From Deinococcus ruber (GTDB lineage: Bacteria; Deinococcota; Deinococci; Deinococcales; Deinococcaceae): DNA of 17,375 bases. The stretch is from the NCBI RefSeq assembly GCF_014648095.1, contig NZ_BMQL01000073.1, positions 1 through 17,375 of the forward strand, in the 5' to 3' direction. Below the pieces are notes generated by a model, which ran no database searches, had not been told where the DNA came from, and saw only the letters and a program-made list of their open reading frames with translations. Below, piece by piece: positions 12,924 to 17,375 of the stretch. Position 1 is the stretch's first letter. Every line of letters begins with the position of its first letter. A program made the translations under genes and the position numbers.

Positions 12924-14249
12924 ATGCGCGCCCAAGTCCCGCTGGCAATTCGTCACAGGCGTTTTCCCATTCTCGTGATGATGGCCCTTTTGCTCGCCCT
13001 GCTGTCCGGGCGCAGCTTTGCCCACCCGATGCCGACGACCACTGTGCAGCTCGATCTTCACAGCGCGTATGTGACGGCGGAATTCGCCCTGCCGCTGAAC
13101 GAACTTCAGCTCGCTACCGGGTGGAAGCTGGTCAACAACCCGCAGGCACTGCACCAGTATGCCGCGTCCCTGCACACCTACCTCGCGCACCATCTGGCGC
13201 TGACCGCCCAGAACGGCGCGGCCTGGACCGTGCAGCTTGGTCAGCCGACGCTCTCGCAGATGCAGCAGACCTCGGCGGGGGCGTATCAGGAATTCATGGT
13301 GGCAGCCCGCCTCACGCCGCCCGCCGGAGAGGGAACACGCGATTTCACCCTGAAGTACGACGCCATCGTCCGCGAGGTCAAAACGCATTCGGTGCTGGTG
13401 TCGATCCGGCGCGACTGGGAACGCGGTCTGAACAACGAGAGTGGAAATGACAGCGTAGAGGTGGGCGTCATCCGGGCCGATCCGCGCAGCGGGCTGGTGC
13501 CGCTGCTCCCGGTGAATCAGGCGCAGGGGAGCATGTGGCAGGGTTTCGTGGGCATCTTCCTGCTGGGCCTGCACCACATCGCGTCCGGCACCGATCATCT
13601 GCTGTTTCTGCTGACGCTGCTGCTGCCCGCCCCGCTGCTGGTGGCCGCTGGTCGCTGGGGGACGTTTGGCGGCACCCGCAGAACGCTGCTGAACATCGTC
13701 AAGATCACCACCGCCTTTACCGCCGGGCACTCGCTGACGCTGCTCCTCGGCACCCTGAAGATCGTGAACGTGCCCGACGCGCCCATCGAGGCACTCATTG
13801 CGGTCTCGATCCTCGTGTCAGCAGTTCACGCGTGGCGGCCGCTCTTCCCGGGCCGAGAACTGCTGATCGCGGGCGGCTTCGGCCTCATTCACGGCCTGGC
13901 CTTCTCGTACACGCTGGCCGAGCTGAACCTCAGCTCATGGCAGACGGCGCTCAGCCTGTTGGGGTTCAACCTCGGCATCGAAGCGATGCAGCTCGTGGTG
14001 ATCGCCGTGACCATGCCCTGGCTGATCCTGCTGGCGCAAACGAAGCTGTATCCGGCGGTTCGCATGATGGGTGCCGCGCTGGCATTTTGCGCGGCGCTAG
14101 GCTGGCTGGGCAATCGGGTGGGCTGGCGCAACCCGCTGGGTGCACTGGCCGATCAGCTCGGGGCCGCCGGGCCGTGGGCGCTCCTGGGCCTGGCGATGCT
14201 GGCTGTGATGGCGTTCACGATCACGTGGCGTGCCCGCACGAAGGGCTGA
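12924..14249 (+). CDS. HupE/UreJ-type membrane protein with large N-terminal extracytoplasmic domain
   Basis: 441 residues from ATG 12924, with AGGTGA seven bases upstream. A signal peptide (1-33) ends SFA/HP, which would give a mature His-Pro N-terminus. Residues 34-205 form a soluble extracytoplasmic domain. From about 207 there are seven or so membrane segments: 207-219, 225-241, 261-280, 286-303, 313-331, 341-372, 379-397, 416-435. GLHHIASGTDHLLF holds His218-x5-Asp224-His225, matching the HX5DH motif known from HupE nickel permeases. FTAGHSLTLL (His269) and GLIHGLAF (His323) are further conserved His sites. The architecture fits the HupE_UreJ_2 group. It is the last gene of the cluster. 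Nickel or cobalt transport is an inference from HupE; substrate and direction are unknown. Confidence 0.85.
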   Translation: MRAQVPLAIRHRRFPILVMMALLLALLSGRSFAHPMPTTTVQLDLHSAYVTAEFALPLNELQLATGWKLVNNPQALHQYAASLHTYLAHHLALTAQNGAAWTVQLGQPTLSQMQQTSAGAYQEFMVAARLTPPAGEGTRDFTLKYDAIVREVKTHSVLVSIRRDWERGLNNESGNDSVEVGVIRADPRSGLVPLLPVNQAQGSMWQGFVGIFLLGLHHIASGTDHLLFLLTLLLPAPLLVAAGRWGTFGGTRRTLLNIVKITTAFTAGHSLTLLLGTLKIVNVPDAPIEALIAVSILVSAVHAWRPLFPGRELLIAGGFGLIHGLAFSYTLAELNLSSWQTALSLLGFNLGIEAMQLVVIAVTMPWLILLAQTKLYPAVRMMGAALAFCAALGWLGNRVGWRNPLGALADQLGAAGPWALLGLAMLAVMAFTITWRARTKG

Positions 14250-14269
14250 GACGCCTGGTGGGCACGGTT

Positions 14270-14298
14270 CTATTGATACCTGCATAAGTTGGGGACAG
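14270..14298 (-). repeat. Repeat box, copy 5
   Basis: CTATTGATACCTGCATAAG and the following bases are the reverse complement of copies 1 and 4. The sequence after the box (ACAGGTGACTGGGGCGCAGC) continues to match copy 2 (ACAGGTGAGCGGGGCGTAGC), giving a shared stretch of almost 50 bp. It begins 20 bp after the stop of the HupE-like gene. Confidence 0.75.
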
Positions 14299-14319
14299 GT
14301 GACTGGGGCGCAGCCCTCC

Positions 14320-14359
14320 AAAAAGGCCTAGCTGGACGCTGAGGCGTCAACGCCTGCTA
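14320..14359 (-). terminator. Intrinsic terminator of the minus-strand response regulator
   Basis: On the minus strand the stop codon TAG overlaps CTAGC, followed by AGGCGT/ACGCCT (two-base loop), a 9-base bulge, GCTAG, and then GCC and TTTTT. The stem is imperfect, but its place at the gene end and the T5 tract fit an intrinsic terminator, placed where it would separate the two convergent units. Confidence 0.55.
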
Positions 14360-15046
14360 GGGGGTATCTTCGGCCGAGCCGCTGCGCAGAGCGTAGCCAT
14401 ACTTGCGCACGGTGCGCAAATAGTTATACGCGCCGAGGCTCCGAAGTTTGCTGCGCAGATTGGCCATGTGGGCATCGATCACATTGCTGTCTGCCGGGAG
14501 CGCGTCCTTGGTTTTTGTTTTTTGAATGAGTTCTTGCCGGGAATACACCCAACCGGGCTGCTCCATCAGCAGTGTCAGGATCTCGAACTCGGTCGGGGAC
14601 AGCCCGACCTCCTGTCCCCGGTACAGCACCAGGCGCTGCTGTACCCGGACCTCTAAGCCCCGCAGTTCAAGGGTCATCTCTGTTTCGTGGCGCAGTTGCA
14701 CGCTGATACGTGCCAGCAATTCCGGAAGCGCAAAGGGCTTGACGACGTAATCGTCTGCTCCAAGCGTCAGCAAGTCGACTTTCTCCTCAACGGCATCATG
14801 CGCGGTCAGGACGATGATCGGAAGCTCACTGCTCTTACGCAGCCGTTGGAGGACTTCGCGGCCATCGCCGTCCGGCAGGCCCAGATCCAGCAACAGCAGG
14901 TCTGGGATGTGTTCGCGGGCGCTGGTCAAGCCGGTAACGACTGAAGTGGCACGGCTGACGAGGTAGCCCGCGTCTGTGAGGTCCAATTGGAGAAGGCTGG
15001 CAATATCGTCGTCGTCTTCGATGAGCAGGATGCAAGGCGGGGCCAT
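14357..15046 (-). CDS. OmpR/PhoB-family response regulator (no kinase nearby)
   Basis: 229 residues. ATG 15046 (minus) was chosen because TGAGGT lies about five bases before it and the receiver fold begins there (MAPPCILLIEDDDDIAS). The frame runs on upstream to 15541, but that part belongs to another gene. Receiver: Glu10-Asp11-Asp12, phosphoacceptor Asp54 in LLLDLGLPDGDG, Thr81 in VLTAHD, Lys103 in YVVKPFALPEL. Winged helix: GLEVRVQQRLVLYRGQEVGL, SPTEFEILTLL, YSRQELIQKT, NVIDAHMANLRSKL, LRTVRKYGYAL. All key residues are intact. No histidine kinase lies in the window beside it, so the partner is elsewhere. It is about half identical over residues 1-120 to the broken receiver gene at 15710. 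Confidence 0.9.
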   Translation of the reverse strand: MAPPCILLIEDDDDIASLLQLDLTDAGYLVSRATSVVTGLTSAREHIPDLLLLDLGLPDGDGREVLQRLRKSSELPIIVLTAHDAVEEKVDLLTLGADDYVVKPFALPELLARISVQLRHETEMTLELRGLEVRVQQRLVLYRGQEVGLSPTEFEILTLLMEQPGWVYSRQELIQKTKTKDALPADSNVIDAHMANLRSKLRSLGAYNYLRTVRKYGYALRSGSAEDTP

Positions 15047-15123
15047 AGCGACCTCATGACAAGGAGTGATTCCTGTCGTCTTTGGGTTGACATCATGTGT
15101 GTCGTTGCACATCGAAGCGAACA

Positions 15124-15541
15124 TCACGTCCCTGCTGTGCTGAACAACGGCTGGAAGGCCTTGGTGTCGTGGGGGCCGTTGTTGCCTGACGGGGAGAGGC
15201 AGCACGAGGTCATCGCCGTGTCTACTCTGGCGCCTCCTGGCTCCGGGTGGCCGAGAAAGCCATAGATGGTGTCGGTGCTGCTGAGGTTGAGCCTTACTGC
15301 GACCAGCGAAGCCGTCGCCAATGATCAACCTCTTACTTGAGTTGATGTCACGTGGGTCCGTGAACCGTCCCAGGGCGTGGCGTCGGCTGGGATTAGGCGC
15401 GCCGAGGGGGGTGTGCCAGTCGGTGATGAGCGGTGGGGGCACGCTGGTATCGAGTGGGGCAGGGGTTGCCGCAGGCGGAGGGGCACTTGGACGATGCGTG
15501 GCGTGCCAGGGCCACAGCCGCTGGATGAGTTTTTCTGACAT
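15124..15541 (-). pseudogene. Small proline-rich protein gene, probably frameshifted
   Basis: On the minus strand an excellent AAAGGAGG stands just before ATG 15541, starting MSEKLIQRLWPWHATHRPSA and continuing through a Pro-rich stretch to DPRDINSSKRLIIGDGFAGR. Near 15295-15320 the likely coding frame changes by one base to LNLSSTDTIYGFLGHPEPGG, ending SGNNGPHDTKAFQPLFSTAG with a TGA at 15124. Codons in both halves have the GC3 pattern of real genes, while the uninterrupted first frame beyond that point gives a run of Arg, His and Pro. The span of 418 nt is 3n+1. The intact product would be about 138 residues, with no signal peptide and no known family. It lies 77 bp ahead of the response regulator and may share its promoter. 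Sequencing error is possible. Confidence 0.5.
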
Positions 15542-15556
15542 CGCGCCTCCTTTATC

Positions 15557-15571
15557 TTAAGTTTATTTAAG
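15557..15571. promoter_or_regulatory. Direct repeat TTAAG-N5-TTAAG upstream of the minus-strand gene
   Basis: TTAAG occurs at 15557-15561 and 15567-15571, exactly one helical turn apart, two bases beyond the strong ribosome-binding site of the gene starting at 15541. This spacing resembles OmpR-family operators and could allow autoregulation by the regulator encoded downstream. No convincing -10/-35 pair was found around it. Confidence 0.35.
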
Positions 15572-15709
15572 CAGAACCTCTGTCTTTTGCTGTGCTGTTC
15601 CGACATTTGTTTCGACGCGTCTCACAGCCACTGCCTTGGCATTCTGCCGTAGACGTCTCCCGGTGAGAAGTTCCAGTAGCCTGCCCTTCTCAGCATGCCA
15701 TCATGAGCC

Positions 15710-16127
15710 ATGTCGCGCCGGGATGTCCTCCTCATCGCCCACGATCTCTGTCTAGTTGAGCAGCTTCAACCTGCCCTTGAGGACGCCGGATATCACGTGC
15801 GAGCCGCCGCTTCTGTGATGAGCAGGCTGACTTTGGCACGAGGAGCTTTGCCGAGCGTAGTGCTGGTCGAACATGAGTTGCCAGACGGGAGTGCCCGCGA
15901 TGTCATTACGCGACTTCGGGGTAGCGTCGCCGTCCCGATCCTGATGGTGACCGCCCGAGCTGTCGTGGAAGAGACGGTGGACCTGCTAAATCTCGTGGCG
16001 GACGATGTGCTGGTCAAGCCCGTTGCCGTGCGGGAGGTCCTGGCGCGCATTGGGGTGCACCTGCGGCGACATCAGCATGAAGAGCAGCTGGTGTACCGTG
16101 GCCTGGAAGTCTGGCCACAGCGGCACC
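15710..16127 (+). pseudogene. Response-regulator paralogue cut by an IS630 element, phosphoacceptor lost
   Basis: From ATG 15710 the product aligns without gaps to the regulator at 14357-15046 (59 of 120 identical by my count): MSRRDVLLIAHDLCLVEQLQ, DAGYHVRAAASV, HELPDG, VEETVDLLNLVADDVLVKP, LARIGVHLRR, then YRGLEVWPQRHL. The insertion at 16128 stops it at the very start of the DNA-binding domain. Unusual: the Asp phosphorylated in receivers is Glu54 here (VLVEHELPDG), and the acidic pair is partly lost (Ala10-His11-Asp12), while Thr81 and Lys103 remain. It may have been a phosphorylation-independent receiver before the insertion. The frame runs into the element and ends at 16204 with unrelated residues. 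No matching C-terminal half is seen beyond the element. Confidence 0.85.
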
Positions 16128-17318
16128 TAGTAGTCTGTCAACTTAAGTTAGGAGGATGGAGTAGGGTGAGGTATGAAGCTGAAATACGTCGTGCACTTGA
16201 ATGACGAGCAGCGGGCCACGCTGAAACAGGTGCTGAATGCTGGTCGTGCACCGGCGCGCAAGTTGACCCATGCCCGCATTCTGCTGGCGGTGGACAAAAA
16301 CGGCGCTGCTCACTCAGACCTGGAGACGGCCGACTTCCTCCAGGTGAGTGCCAACACCCTGTACCGGGTACGCCGACGGTTTGTCGAAGGCGGGTTGGAG
16401 CACGCCTTGAACCACCTCCATCCACAACACCTCAAGCCCCATACCCTCAACGAGGCGGCCGAAGCGCACCTGATCGCGCTGGCGTGTACGCATGAAGAGG
16501 GACAGGCGTGCCTGTCCCTCCGTCTGCTAGCCGACAACATGGTCGAACTGGGGCATGTGCCGAAGGTCAGTCACGAGACCATCCGAACAACGCTCAAAAA
16601 AATGTCCTCAAGCCGCATCTGAAGGAACAATGGGTGATTCCGCCGATCGAAAACGCGGCGTTCGTCGCCGCGATGGAGGACGTGCTGGATCTGTACGCAC
16701 AGCCAGAGGATGCGCTGTTCCCGGTGATCTGCTTCGATGAACGACCGTGCCAGTTGCTGGCCGACGTCCTGACACCCATCCCACTCAAGCCAGGCCAGCC
16801 GCTCCGCGAAGATTACGAGGACGAGCGCAAGGGAACAGCGAACCTCTTTGGCGTGCTGGAGCCGCTCAGCGGCAAGCGCTGGCTGAAGGTGACCGAGCAG
16901 CGTACCAAGACTGAGTTCGCGACCTGTATGCAGCACGTTTGTGACGTGCTGTACCCCCATGCGGTCACCATTCGCGTGGTGCTGGACACTCTCAACACCC
17001 ACACCATCGCGGCCCTCTACGAGACCGTTCCAGCCGCCGAAGCGCGGCGGCTGGCCACACGGCTGGAGTTCCACTTCACGCCCAAACACGGCAGCTGGCT
17101 GAACGCCGTGGAGATCGAGTTTGCGGTGTTGTCGCGGCAGTGTCTGAATCGTCGGATTGACAGTGTCGAGCGGCTGCGCAGCGAGGTCGAGGCCTGGTCG
17201 AGCAAGCGCAACCAGAAACGGGTGGGCGTGAAATGGCGGTTCACCACGAACGATGCCCGCCGAACGCTACCACGCCTCTACCCGACAATTCCATCAAACC
17301 CTTCTTGACGGACTACTA
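16128..17318 (+). mobile_element. Complete IS630-family insertion sequence (~1.19 kb)
   Basis: The left end TAGTAGTCTGTCAA (16128-16141) and right end TTGACGGACTACTA (17305-17318) are inverted repeats with one mismatch, each including the TA dinucleotide that IS630 elements duplicate on insertion. They enclose a complete two-frame transposase. Length and layout are normal for the family. The element interrupts the receiver gene at 15710. Confidence 0.85.
16173..17308 (+). CDS. IS630-family transposase, two frames joined by a -1 shift
   Basis: Frame A (16173-16622) starts [20 protein letters not shown] and carries a helix-turn-helix region ([20 protein letters not shown]). Frame B runs to TGA 17306-17308. 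They meet at A7 (16596-16602): frame A reads LKKMSSSRI and stops, while a -1 shift gives [18 protein letters not shown], the expected continuation. The fused product is about 378 residues. DDE motifs: Asp in [13 protein letters not shown], Asp in [12 protein letters not shown], Glu in [13 protein letters not shown]. The motifs [18 protein letters not shown] and [16 protein letters not shown] are also typical. The second motif usually reads LDNLNTH, so Asn to Thr here is unusual but may be tolerated. Frame fusion by slippage is known in IS630 elements, so the gene is likely functional. The stop lies inside the right inverted repeat. Confidence 0.9.
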
Positions 17319-17348
17319 CTAAGTACAGCAAGGTTATACTTTTGAGAA

Positions 17349-17375
17349 ATGGGACGACCAAGCCGCCAGCTCGTG
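17349..17375 (+). CDS. Possible start of another IS630-type transposase (runs off the window)
   Basis: ATG 17349, preceded by TGAGAA, encodes MGRPSRQLV before the window ends. IS630 transposases often start with a similar 'M.RP...L.L' segment. Nine residues are too few for certainty. The flank before it (CTAAGTACA at 17319) is shared with the outer side of the MITE at 4893, which fits a second element here. Confidence 0.25.

Noticed and set aside
13535..14287. 250-codon plus-strand frame overlapping the HupE-like gene
   Set aside because: Out-of-frame shadow; the real frame has membrane segments and the HX5DH motif, while this one is Arg/His/Gly-rich.

Overview
The window is a high-GC bacterial accessory region. 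I infer Deinococcus or a close relative. The grounds are the high GC at third codon positions, a leaderless-type -10 box directly before a start codon, many small palindromic intergenic repeats, and IS630/IS5-type insertion sequences. This is an inference, not a proven taxonomy.

Layout. (a) 1-157: the 3' end of a MarR-type regulator. (b) 158-1863: a clearly AT-richer two-gene islet (small membrane protein, SUKH/SMI1-KNR4 protein) lying between palindromic repeats. Five copies of a box resembling CTATTGATACCTGCATAAG occur in the window, four of them as two inverted pairs that bracket gene blocks. A 118-bp nested palindrome occupies 1455-1572. (c) 1864-4718: six tightly packed, mostly unrecognised genes. 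One resembles the ART-PolyVal type of ADP-ribosyltransferase. Two of these genes carry related ~100-bp leaders that end in a terminator-like hairpin touching the start codon. (d) 4719-5911: a mobile-element scrapyard with a ~124-bp MITE-like element whose ends match the IS630-type element at the far end of the window, and a decayed IS5-family transposase. (e) 6187-6537: a small secreted protein.

(f) 6769-14249 is the most interesting block. An OmpR-type response regulator and a histidine kinase overlap by GTGA. They are followed by a five-gene co-directional cluster: DUF3500, DUF3500, a secreted EF-hand protein, a third DUF3500, and a HupE/UreJ-type membrane protein. All three DUF3500 proteins are predicted to be secreted and share invariant GGHH and HxH histidine motifs. 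The EF-hand protein looks like a free-standing relative of the HupE-like protein's extracytoplasmic domain. A TTACA-N6-TTACA direct repeat before the first DUF3500 gene is a plausible binding site for the adjacent regulator. I read the block as a two-component-regulated extracytoplasmic metal-handling system of unknown specificity.

(g) 14250-17375: a second OmpR-type regulator on the minus strand preceded by a probably frameshifted small gene, then a diverged paralogous receiver gene on the plus strand. The receiver gene has Glu in place of the phosphoacceptor Asp and is cut by a complete IS630-family element whose transposase is encoded in two frames joined at an A7 tract.
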